Below the pieces are notes generated by a model. The model was not told the DNA's origin and searched no databases. It saw nothing but the letters and a program-made list of their open reading frames with translations. 7,346 nucleotides of DNA from an uncultured Clostridia bacterium (GTDB lineage Bacteria > Bacillota > Clostridia > Christensenellales > CAG-314), in assembly GCA_934177025.1 (NCBI GenBank), contig CAKPPA010000053.1, positions 1-7,346 on the forward strand. Direction: 5' to 3'. The position numbers were made by a program, and so were the translations under genes. Position 1 is the first letter of the stretch. Every line of letters starts with the position of its first letter. Positions 1 through 6,008 of this stretch are shown here, piece by piece.

Positions 1-3
1 TGT

Positions 4-34
4 AAAAAAACAGCCGCGGTGAAGCGGCTGTTTT
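4..34 (-). terminator. Intrinsic terminator of fhs, possibly bidirectional
   Basis: The arms 7-17 (AAAACAGCCGC) and 24-34 (GCGGCTGTTTT) are perfectly complementary over 11 bp with a 6-nt loop at 18-23. Read on the minus strand, the hairpin is followed by a run of seven T (positions 10 down to 4), the classic Rho-independent layout, about 100 nt beyond the fhs stop codon. On the plus strand the hairpin is followed by TTTTCTGTTT, so it could also end a rightward transcript entering from the left. Two weaker inverted repeats lie between it and fhs: a CCCC-GAAA-GGGG hairpin (103-114) and a 6-bp stem GCGGAA/TTCCGC (74-79 with 96-101). Neither has a T run, and I assign them no role. Confidence 0.9.
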
Positions 35-133
35 CTGTTTGAAGTTTTTATTTTTTTGTTCGCTTTTTTCGTAGCGGAAAACAAAAAGTTTCAAATTCCG
101 CACCCCGAAAGGGGGAACGAACGTCGTACCGGT

Positions 134-1867
134 TTAGAACAATCCGCTAATGGATCCGTCCGCATTCAGTTCCATGTGTTCACTTGCAGGAACTTTCGGC
201 AAGCCCGGCATCAACATCACGTCGCCCGAAACCGCAACGATAAATCCGCTGCCGTTACGCAATTGAATTTCGCGAATGTTAATGGTAAATCCTTCCGGAC
301 GGCCGAGGAGGCTTGCATTGTCGGACAGGGAGTATTGCGTTTTTGCAACGATGACCGGCAAATTGCCCAATCCCATTTTGTTGATGCGATCGATTTCCTG
401 TTTTGCCGTTGCGGCGAACACCACGTCCTTCGCTCCGTAAATTTTCGTTGCGATTTTCGTGATTTTTTCCTCAATGGAATCGCTCAAATCGTAAGTGTAG
501 TTGATTTTCGGTTGTGGATTTCCTTCCACGAGTTTAATGACTTCGTCCGCCAATTCCAGCGCGCCGTAGCCGCCTTTTGCCCAAACTTGCACCGGAACAA
601 CGTTTACGCCGGCTTGTTTGCAGCAGTCCACAACGACTTTGATTTCCGCATCCGTATCCGTAACGAATTGGTTGATGGCAACCACTGCCGGCAAGCGGAA
701 GTTTTGCGTGATGTTTTCCACGTGTTTCATCAAGTTTTTCACGCCTTCCTTCACTGCGGCAACATTTTCCGCCTTGAGGTCGTTTTTGTTCACGCCGCCG
801 TGCATTTTCATTGCGCGGATGGTGGTAACGATAACAACGGCGTTCGGAGCGATGTCGCCGACGCGGCATTTTACGTCAAGGAATTTTTCCGCACCGAGGT
901 CGGCACCGAAGCCTGCTTCTGTCACGGCATAGTCAGCAAAGTGCATTGCCGTTTTCGTAGCGATGATGCTGTTGCAACCGTGTGCGATGTTTGCAAAAGG
1001 TCCGCCGTGAATCAAAGCAGGCGAGCCGAGCAACGTTTGTACGAGGTTCGGTTTGATTGCTTCTTTCAACAAAATTGCCATTGCGTTTTCGGCTTTCAAA
1101 TCCCTTGCATACACAGGCTTGTCGTCGTAGGTGTAAGCAACGATGATGTTGCCGAGGCGCGTTTTTAGGTCGTCGATATCCGATGCGAGGCACAGCGTAG
1201 CCATAACTTCGCTGGCTGCCGTAATGTTAAATCCGTCCTCACGCATTACGCCGTTGCCTTTTTTGCCGAGGCCGACAAGGACGCTACGCAACACGCGGTC
1301 GTTCAAGTCCACGCATCTTCTCCAAAGCACTTTTTTCGGATCGATGTTCAAAACGTTGCCTTGTTGCATGTGGTTGTCCACAATTGCGGAGAGGAAGTTG
1401 TTTGCCGTGGTAATGGCGTGAAGGTCGCCCGTAAAGTGAAGGTTAATGTCCTCCATCGGGATAACTTGGCTCAGTCCGCCGCCCGCAGCACCGCCTTTTA
1501 CGCCGAACACCGGCCCTAAGGACGGTTCACGCAATGCAACGCAAACTTTTTTCCCTCTCAAAGCCAAAGCGTCGGTCAAACCGATGGAAGTCGTGGTTTT
1601 TCCTTCGCCGGCAGCCGTCGGGTTGATTGCGGTTACCAAAATAAGTTTTCCGTTCGTTTTCACTTCCGGATGATTGATTTTTGCTTTGTTTTTGCCGTAA
1701 GGTTCCAGTTCGCTGTTGTCGATGCCCAGTTTCGCGGCAACCTCCTCAATCGGCAGGCATTGGAATTTCGATGCGATTTCGATATCGCTCATTCCGCCTT
1801 TTTCCGCCAGTTCCTTTGCAGTTTCTTGAACTTGCTGCATTCTCTGTGCAGTCAAAAATTCGCTCAT
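134..1867 (-). CDS. fhs: Formate--tetrahydrofolate ligase (10-formyl-THF synthetase)
   Basis: Cytosolic one-carbon enzyme that condenses formate with tetrahydrofolate using ATP (via formyl phosphate) to give 10-formyl-THF. The product feeds purine and formyl-Met-tRNA synthesis and, in acetogens, the methyl branch of the Wood-Ljungdahl pathway. The 577-residue protein carries the family signatures in order: the phosphate-binding loop PTAAGEGKTT (83-92), REPSLGPVFGVKGGAAGGG (113-131), LHFTGDLHAI (143-152), WRRCVDLNDRVLR (182-194), ITAASEVMA (215-223), then HGGPFANIAHGC and TEAGFGADLGAEKF, and the usual C-terminal end MPGLPKVP...GSISGLF, so it is complete. The family is normally about 555-560 residues and starts near SDIEIA (27-32 here). 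This protein has about 25 extra N-terminal residues, but the first ATG has by far the better ribosome binding site, so I keep it. It appears to be monocistronic, with its own promoter and terminator. Its presence alone does not prove acetogenesis. Confidence 0.97.
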   Translation of the reverse strand: MSEFLTAQRMQQVQETAKELAEKGGMSDIEIASKFQCLPIEEVAAKLGIDNSELEPYGKNKAKINHPEVKTNGKLILVTAINPTAAGEGKTTTSIGLTDALALRGKKVCVALREPSLGPVFGVKGGAAGGGLSQVIPMEDINLHFTGDLHAITTANNFLSAIVDNHMQQGNVLNIDPKKVLWRRCVDLNDRVLRSVLVGLGKKGNGVMREDGFNITAASEVMATLCLASDIDDLKTRLGNIIVAYTYDDKPVYARDLKAENAMAILLKEAIKPNLVQTLLGSPALIHGGPFANIAHGCNSIIATKTAMHFADYAVTEAGFGADLGAEKFLDVKCRVGDIAPNAVVIVTTIRAMKMHGGVNKNDLKAENVAAVKEGVKNLMKHVENITQNFRLPAVVAINQFVTDTDAEIKVVVDCCKQAGVNVVPVQVWAKGGYGALELADEVIKLVEGNPQPKINYTYDLSDSIEEKITKIATKIYGAKDVVFAATAKQEIDRINKMGLGNLPVIVAKTQYSLSDNASLLGRPEGFTINIREIQLRNGSGFIVAVSGDVMLMPGLPKVPASEHMELNADGSISGLF

Positions 1868-1875
1868 AGAGTACG

Positions 1876-1883
1876 CTCCTTTT
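1876..1883 (-). promoter_or_regulatory. Shine-Dalgarno of fhs (decides the start)
   Basis: On the minus strand this reads AAAAGGAG, eight bases before the ATG at 1867. It is a near-ideal site. The alternative start at Met26 (MSDIEIA), which would match the usual family N-terminus, is preceded only by a weak AAGGCGG-like stretch. The long form with the 25-residue extension is therefore preferred. Confidence 0.8.
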
Positions 1884-1901
1884 CCGAATACTTTCTTTTT
1901 T

Positions 1902-1913
1902 ACGGTTTACCGT
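1902..1913 (-). promoter_or_regulatory. Small dyad in the fhs leader (possible operator or mini-hairpin)
   Basis: The plus strand reads ACGGT-TT-ACCGT, two 5-bp inverted arms around a 2-bp centre. With the fhs promoter assigned here, it falls at about +8 to +20 of the transcript. It could be a repressor site overlapping the initially transcribed region, or a tiny hairpin (ACGG-UAAA-CCGU) in the mRNA. With arms this short, chance is a real alternative. Confidence 0.35.
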
Positions 1914-1927
1914 TTAAGATTACAAAA

Positions 1928-1956
1928 AATATAATCCAAATCCCCAAAAATGTCAA
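1928..1956 (-). promoter_or_regulatory. SigA-type promoter of fhs
   Basis: On the minus strand the -35 box is TTGACA (1951-1956, 6/6 to consensus) and the -10 box is TATATT (1928-1933, 5/6), with a 17-bp spacer of AT-rich sequence containing GGGG. The predicted start of transcription is near 1921, giving a leader of about 54 nt with the strong AAAAGGAG site near its end. Box match, spacing and position fit a vigorous housekeeping promoter. Confidence 0.82.
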
Positions 1957-1957
1957 A

Positions 1958-1979
1958 GAATTTACAGTGAATTTACAGT
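1958..1979. repeat. Perfect tandem 11-bp direct repeat abutting the fhs -35 box
   Basis: Two identical copies of GAATTTACAGT (1958-1968 and 1969-1979; minus strand ACTGTAAATTC) lie head to tail with no gap, one base upstream of the fhs TTGACA box. The 11-bp period is about one helical turn, so both copies face the same side of DNA. The pattern TTTACA-5 bp-TTTACA (or CTGTAAA-4 bp-CTGTAAA on the other strand) resembles the direct-repeat boxes bound by OmpR-class response regulators such as PhoB (CTGTCAT repeats) and Bacillus PhoP (TT-A-CA-like repeats). The repeat itself is seen directly; the regulator is inference. Confidence 0.6.
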
Positions 1980-2152
1980 ATCAAACCGAGGAAAAACGCG
2001 GCGGCTTCGTTTTGCGAAAAAAGGGAACGCGGCGTAACTCCTTTTTTTAGGAAAAAGGGAAATTGGCGTCGTTGCCGTCGGTTTACACGGAGTGGAAATG
2101 CCTCCTGAAAAAATTTTGCAAAGTGAAAGTAGTTCGGTGCGTTTTTAACCCG

Positions 2153-2181
2153 TTGACAAAAACAAGGACGGAATTCATAAA
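2153..2181 (+). promoter_or_regulatory. Candidate promoter of the ger operon
   Basis: The sequence has TTGACA (2153-2158), a 17-bp spacer, then CATAAA (2176-2181), 42 bp before the gerAA start codon. The -35 is a perfect SigA box but the -10 matches only 4/6. Read instead as a forespore promoter, CATAAAA (2176-2182) matches the SigG-type -10 CATNNTA except at one base, with TGACAA as a poor -35. Germinant receptor operons are typically SigG-controlled in Bacillus, so a forespore sigma is plausible, but the sequence does not settle which is used. Confidence 0.5.
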
Positions 2182-2187
2182 AACGTA

Positions 2188-2202
2188 AGTTTGCGGCAAA
2201 CT
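2188..2202 (+). promoter_or_regulatory. Inverted repeat at the predicted ger transcription start
   Basis: AGTTTG (2188-2193) and CAAACT (2197-2202) form 6-bp arms around CGG. With the promoter assigned at 2153-2181, the left arm begins at about +1. The element could be an operator overlapping the start site or a 5'-end mRNA hairpin that stabilises the transcript or affects the nearby ribosome binding site. No regulator can be named. Confidence 0.35.
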
Positions 2203-2210
2203 AGCAAAAA

Positions 2211-2221
2211 AGAGGGGTAGG
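2211..2221 (+). promoter_or_regulatory. Ribosome binding site of gerAA
   Basis: The purine-rich stretch AGAGGGG (2211-2217) lies five bases before the ATG at 2223, with a further AGG (2219-2221) close to the start codon. It supports the chosen start, which also gives the expected beginning of the first GerA N-terminal domain. Confidence 0.6.
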
Positions 2222-2222
2222 T

Positions 2223-3650
2223 ATGTTAAAGGAAGCACTAATCGCAAAATTTCAGCCGGACGAGGATTTAAAAATCCGCACGCTGTATGCGGGGCGGCGC
2301 AAACTGACGCTGTTGTTTTTGGACGGCATGTCCGGCGGGGATCGCATTGCCGAAACCGTTTTACAACCGCTCCTGTTACTCAAAACAAAAATCCGTTCGC
2401 TAGAGGGGCTAAAACGCTGTTTTTTGTACACGGCGGAAGCAAAAGTCAAAACGGACGTAGGGGAACTTGCGGCGGATTTACTCAACGGGCATTCCGTGTT
2501 GTTTGCGGAAGGGCTTTTGGGTGCCATTGACCTCGACACGCGAATGATGCCGGAACGTGCCGTTGCGGAGCCGCCGACGGGCGGGGTAAACAAAGGTCCG
2601 CGCGAAGGGTTTGTGGAAAACGTCAAAACGAATTTATCCCTGTTGCGTCGGCGTTTGAAAACGGAAAATTTTCGCATTCGCACGCTCAATGTCGGTCGCT
2701 ACACTTCCACCAAAGTTGCCGTTTGTTACTTAAACGGCATTGCCGATCAAAAAGTGGTGCGGCAGGTGCTGAAAAGTTTAAAACGCATCGACATCGACGG
2801 CATTCTGGACAGTAGCTATTTGGCGAGTTTTTTGGACGGCAAGCGAACCACGCTGTTTAAACTCGTCGGCTCCACGGAAAAGCCGGATATCGCCGCGGCA
2901 AAAATGTTGGAAGGGCGCGTTTGCATCCTTGCGGACGGCTCGCCGATTGCACTCACGGTGCCGTACTTGTTTGTGGAGGATTTGCAAGCACCGGACGATT
3001 ACTACGACACGCCGGCAACGGCAACGGTGGCACGGTTGTTGCGTGCGCTTGCCGTTACGGCATCGGTGTTGCTGCCGGGGCTGTTTGTGTCGCTGCAAAT
3101 GTACAATTACCAAATTATTCCGACAAAATTTTTGATTACCATTATGAACGCTACGAGCGGGCTACCCTTTACGCCGATTCTCGAAATGGTAATTATGCTG
3201 ATTTTGTTTGACATTTTAAGGGAAGCAAGTGCGCGAATGCCGCAGTTTGCGGGGGTGTCGCTGAGTATCGTCGGGGCAATCGTCCTTGGCGATGCCGCCG
3301 TCAAAGCGGGGCTTTTGGGTGCGCCGTCGGTCATGATCGGTGCGTTAAGCGGCATCGGGCTTTACACACTGCCGGACAACACGCTCCTCATGTCCTTACT
3401 ACGGTTGATTTACACCGTGCTCGGGGGAATCATGGGGGTGTACGGCATTTTAATCGGTTCGCTGTTTTTAATTAGTTTCGTAGTGTCCTTAGGCCGCTAC
3501 GGTTCGCCGTATCTTGCGCCGTTTACGCCGTCGCTCCCGCGGGATAAGGAGGATGCCGTGTTAAAACGTCAGCTACTCAAACTGACGCATCGCCCGAAAT
3601 CCATTCGTCACGAAAACGATACGAGGTTAAGTTACCATGATGAAAATTAA
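2223..3650 (+). CDS. gerAA: Spore germinant receptor subunit A (GerA family)
   Basis: Integral inner-membrane A subunit of a Ger-type nutrient germinant receptor, expected to act with the B and C subunits encoded directly downstream. The 475-residue protein has a soluble N-terminal half (about 1-265, two related subdomains) and a multi-span membrane half (about 268-425). Family hallmarks are EPPTGGVNKGPREGFVE (116-132), NLSLLRRRLK (137-146), the LADGSPIALTVPYLF segment (236-250), DDYY (258-261), LREASARMP (332-340), the glycine/alanine-rich IVGAIVLGDAAVKAGLL (349-365) and a basic tail with RPKSIR...N..R (457-468). The protein starts rather close to the first subdomain, so its N-terminal tail is short compared with many relatives. 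It overlaps the next gene by 14 nt, implying translational coupling. The symbol denotes family position; whether the receptor is functionally GerA-, GerB- or GerK-like cannot be read from the sequence. Confidence 0.95.
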   Translation: MLKEALIAKFQPDEDLKIRTLYAGRRKLTLLFLDGMSGGDRIAETVLQPLLLLKTKIRSLEGLKRCFLYTAEAKVKTDVGELAADLLNGHSVLFAEGLLGAIDLDTRMMPERAVAEPPTGGVNKGPREGFVENVKTNLSLLRRRLKTENFRIRTLNVGRYTSTKVAVCYLNGIADQKVVRQVLKSLKRIDIDGILDSSYLASFLDGKRTTLFKLVGSTEKPDIAAAKMLEGRVCILADGSPIALTVPYLFVEDLQAPDDYYDTPATATVARLLRALAVTASVLLPGLFVSLQMYNYQIIPTKFLITIMNATSGLPFTPILEMVIMLILFDILREASARMPQFAGVSLSIVGAIVLGDAAVKAGLLGAPSVMIGALSGIGLYTLPDNTLLMSLLRLIYTVLGGIMGVYGILIGSLFLISFVVSLGRYGSPYLAPFTPSLPRDKEDAVLKRQLLKLTHRPKSIRHENDTRLSYHDEN

Positions 3651-4773
3651 GGAAGTAAAACAAAATCAGTTGTTTCGATTGATTTTGGTAATTTTGCCGG
3701 GGAGTAAATATCTTTCCGTGCCGGCAGATATGTTCCGCATTGCGTGGCAGGACAGTTGGCTTGCCGTAACGGGGCTGCTCCTTGTGGATTTTGTGTGTTT
3801 TGCGTGCTTGGTGCGAGCCATTGCGCAAAACCGCAAGGGGTTGAATTTTAACGAAATTTTGGAAAAAACGCTGACGAAATTCGGCGCAAAAATCGTGTAT
3901 TTGTTGCTGCTTGCCTTTTTTCTACTCCGCTTTACGGGGCTCCTCCTCGATTTTATGGAGTTAATGCAAACGACGTTGACCATCAAAACCAATTGGGTAG
4001 CGTTTGTCATCCCCATTTTGCTGATTTGCGCCTATCCGGTGTTTCGCGGATTTAACAACATTGCCCGCACCAACGAACTAATCGCCGTGTTTGTTATTTT
4101 GTCGGGGCTGGGGACAATCGTGTTTTCCATGAAAGCGATTGATTTTCGAAATCTTGCGCCGATGCTGGAGTACGGGGTAAAACCGGTTTTTACCGCAATG
4201 GAAAAGTACACGTTTTGGTTTTCCGATTCGCTGTTTTTGCTGTTTTTAACGGACAAAGTAAAAAAGGAAAAACACTTTCAACGAAAAATGAATTGCGGGT
4301 TTTTGTTGGCGGCGTCCCTCGTCGTGGTGATGACGCTTGCGTTTTTGGGCATTTACGGAAACACCGCATGGTTGCATACGGGCGTGATTGCCAAGGTTTC
4401 GCAATTTAATGTGGACGTTACCACCAACGGCAGGTTGGACTGGCTAAGCCTCCTTGTTTGGTTAAGTTCCGTTGTTGTGAAATGCATGGTGTTTTTGTAC
4501 TGCATGGTGGAGTGCTTGAAAGGCCTGACGGGGAAAAAGGGTGTGCCGTGGGTGTGCGGATTTTTGGTGTGCATCGGGCTATGCTTACTGCTTTTGCCGC
4601 TGTACGTCCCGATTGAAAACTTCCTTTCGTGGCGGATACGTAAGTGGAAAATTTTTTGGTTGGTGGAGTACCTTTTGCCGCTTTCCATGCCCTTCCTAGT
4701 TGCCAAAGCAAACAAAAAAACCATTTGTTACCGTAAAAAAGCGGAAGCGAAACAGGGGAAGGAACCATGCTGA
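3637..4773 (+). CDS. gerAB: Spore germinant receptor subunit B (GerAB/spore permease family)
   Basis: Polytopic subunit of the germinant receptor, a member of the APC amino-acid transporter superfamily; in Bacillus this subunit is the one shown to bind the germinant. The 378 residues are close to the usual 360-370 and consist almost wholly of hydrophobic segments (about ten spans). The first has the broken-helix pattern PGSKYLSVPADMF (21-33) followed by WQDSWLA (37-43), typical of the family's helix 1. GRLDWL (265-270) is the conserved loop before a late span. The tail after 357 is basic. The start is the first of two adjacent ATG codons; GAGG at 3623-3626 lies ten bases before it. The gene overlaps gerAA by 14 nt and gerAC by 7 nt. 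The ligand cannot be predicted by eye. Confidence 0.93.
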   Translation: MMKIKEVKQNQLFRLILVILPGSKYLSVPADMFRIAWQDSWLAVTGLLLVDFVCFACLVRAIAQNRKGLNFNEILEKTLTKFGAKIVYLLLLAFFLLRFTGLLLDFMELMQTTLTIKTNWVAFVIPILLICAYPVFRGFNNIARTNELIAVFVILSGLGTIVFSMKAIDFRNLAPMLEYGVKPVFTAMEKYTFWFSDSLFLLFLTDKVKKEKHFQRKMNCGFLLAASLVVVMTLAFLGIYGNTAWLHTGVIAKVSQFNVDVTTNGRLDWLSLLVWLSSVVVKCMVFLYCMVECLKGLTGKKGVPWVCGFLVCIGLCLLLLPLYVPIENFLSWRIRKWKIFWLVEYLLPLSMPFLVAKANKKTICYRKKAEAKQGKEPC

Positions 4774-5939
4774 AAAACAAAAAAATTTGGGGAATCGCGG
4801 CAATCGCGGTGATTTTGTTCCTGTTAGGCGGCTACTTTGTGGAGGAAAACATCAGCGACCGTTCCATCGTCCTCGGGTTAGGCATCGATTTTCAAAATGG
4901 GCAGTACGAAGTCACGGCCGAAATCGCGGTGGCAAACGCCCCGCAGGACGAAGCCGTGGTTTCGGGTTCCAAAATCGTTTCCGGCAAGGGCGAAACGGTT
5001 GCGGCAGCCGTGCAGGACATTTACAAAACCACTGGGCGAATGCCGTCGTTGGGGCAATGCTGCATTTTGGTGTTGGGCGAAAATTTGTACAAGCACGGCG
5101 ACGTGATTCAGGCGTTGGGGTACTTTGCCTTTTCCGACAATTTTAAGGACGGCACCACCGTTGCCGCCTGCAAAAAAACCGCAAAGGAACTGTTTCAAAA
5201 ACAAACGACGCTCGACAGCTACATTTCGTTGAGTTTGCAAACGCTGCTGAACGAATCGGACGATCACACAACGACGCCGTCCATTATTTTAAACACCTTT
5301 ATGGACGACAACCGCGCGCGCGGATTAAGTAGTTACCTGCCGATTATCGAAGCAAAGGAGCTTTACGCCCCGTCCGAAAAATTGGATGAATCCAGCAAAA
5401 AACCGAGCGGCATTTATGCCTGTCGTAAAATGGCGTTGTACCGCAAAGGAAAGTACGTGGGCGAATGCAACGAGGAGGAAACAAGGGGATTCGTGATTAC
5501 GTCCAACCCGAAAAGTTTCGAGTATTTCGTGGTTAAGGACGTGTACCGCGAAGTTACCTTTTCCGACATGGTTACCATCGGCTTTTTGTCCAAACGCTGC
5601 TCCGTGGAAACGGAGTTCGAGGGGGAAACACCCGTCGTTACGGTTTGTTTTCGCGCCAAACTGCGGCGCGTGCGCACGGATACGGCAGGCAACGTGATGA
5701 ACGGCGTGCCGCACATGAAAAAGGAAATTTCCGACGAAATTTTAAACAAAGTTAAGGTGCAAATCGAAGCGCAGTTGCAAAAAACCATACAAAAAAGTGT
5801 GGAAACGGGGTGCGATTTTTATCAAATTGCCACCGCCGTGCATCGAAAATACCCTCGCAAATGGGATTATTTTATGGACGAGCAGGAAAATTTTTTAAAA
5901 GGCGTGGAATTTCGCGTGGATGTGCGGTTGAGTGAGTAA
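4767..5939 (+). CDS. gerAC: Spore germinant receptor subunit C (GerAC family), lacking the lipobox cysteine
   Basis: C subunit of the germinant receptor, normally a lipoprotein on the outer face of the spore inner membrane. The 390 residues begin with KNKK and a hydrophobic stretch (about 7-22) ending LLGG, then run into the family signature S-I-V-L-G-L-G-I-D (33-41), LGQCCILVLGENL (95-107), the middle domain (about 200-300) and a C-terminal domain with DFYQIATAVHRKYPRKWDYF (about 349-368). The length fits the family (about 370-400). The oddity is residue 23: relatives have a lipobox ending in Cys-Trp about 18 residues before the conserved Asp of GID, and here that position is Tyr (codon TAC, 4833-4835) followed by Phe. 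The protein may therefore be an uncleaved, membrane-anchored form. Its ATG lies inside the last codons of gerAB (ATGCTGA), with AGGGG (4754-4758) and AAGG (4759-4762) upstream, so translation is coupled. Confidence 0.93.
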   Translation: MLKNKKIWGIAAIAVILFLLGGYFVEENISDRSIVLGLGIDFQNGQYEVTAEIAVANAPQDEAVVSGSKIVSGKGETVAAAVQDIYKTTGRMPSLGQCCILVLGENLYKHGDVIQALGYFAFSDNFKDGTTVAACKKTAKELFQKQTTLDSYISLSLQTLLNESDDHTTTPSIILNTFMDDNRARGLSSYLPIIEAKELYAPSEKLDESSKKPSGIYACRKMALYRKGKYVGECNEEETRGFVITSNPKSFEYFVVKDVYREVTFSDMVTIGFLSKRCSVETEFEGETPVVTVCFRAKLRRVRTDTAGNVMNGVPHMKKEISDEILNKVKVQIEAQLQKTIQKSVETGCDFYQIATAVHRKYPRKWDYFMDEQENFLKGVEFRVDVRLSE

Positions 5940-5973
5940 GTTTTTCGCTTTCGGTTCGTTTTTTGAAAGAAAG

Positions 5974-6002
5974 TTGCACGTCGCCGGCAGAAGTGCTATA
6001 AT
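5974..6002 (+). promoter_or_regulatory. SigA-type promoter of ktrB, placing +1 at the start codon
   Basis: TTGCAC (5974-5979, 3/6 to TTGACA) is followed by a 17-bp spacer and a perfect TATAAT (5997-6002). Counting six bases beyond the -10 box puts +1 at 6009, the A of the ktrB ATG. The spacer contains imperfect dyad symmetry: GCAC (5976-5979), GCCGGC (5983-5988) and GTGC (5993-5996). This might be an operator but could be chance. The site lies in the 69-bp gap after gerAC, where I see no convincing terminator. Confidence 0.78.
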
Positions 6003-6008
6003 CAACGT

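Larger units (their letters stand above)
1868..2222. other. Divergent intergenic regulatory region between fhs and the ger operon
   Basis: These 355 bp separate two divergently transcribed units and contain no convincing gene. They hold the fhs leader with a small dyad, the fhs promoter, a tandem 11-bp repeat, and a GC-richer central part with a repeated 9-mer AACGCGGCG (1995-2003 and 2026-2034, period 31). A weak A/T-rich hairpin lies at 2040-2058, a possible very short reading frame ends at 2148, and the candidate ger promoter and leader follow. No riboswitch fold that I recognise is present. Confidence 0.75.

Noticed and set aside
103..114. CCCC-GAAA-GGGG hairpin downstream of fhs
   Set aside because: It has only a 4-bp stem and no T run on either strand. 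The 11-bp hairpin at 7-34 explains termination better.
56..1168. A 370-codon plus-strand open frame antisense to fhs
   Set aside because: It is the mirror of a highly conserved, certain gene. Its translation is rich in Phe, His, Arg and Cys without family features, and it has no ribosome site. The frame stays open because of fhs codon usage.
1868..1921. A tetrahydrofolate or other riboswitch in the fhs leader
   Set aside because: The predicted leader is only about 54 nt, contains one 12-nt dyad, and lacks any conserved folate riboswitch core or a terminator/antiterminator pair.
4215..5146. Several plus- and minus-strand open frames of 60-150 codons inside gerAB and gerAC
   Set aside because: They overlap clear family members out of frame, have basic or Cys-rich low-complexity translations, and show no own ribosome sites.
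5940..5973. Possible terminator between gerAC and ktrB (CTTTC 5948-5952 with GAAAG 5965-5969)
   Set aside because: The 5-bp stem is AT-leaning, the loop is 12 nt, and the T run sits in the loop rather than after the stem. Read-through into ktrB cannot be excluded.
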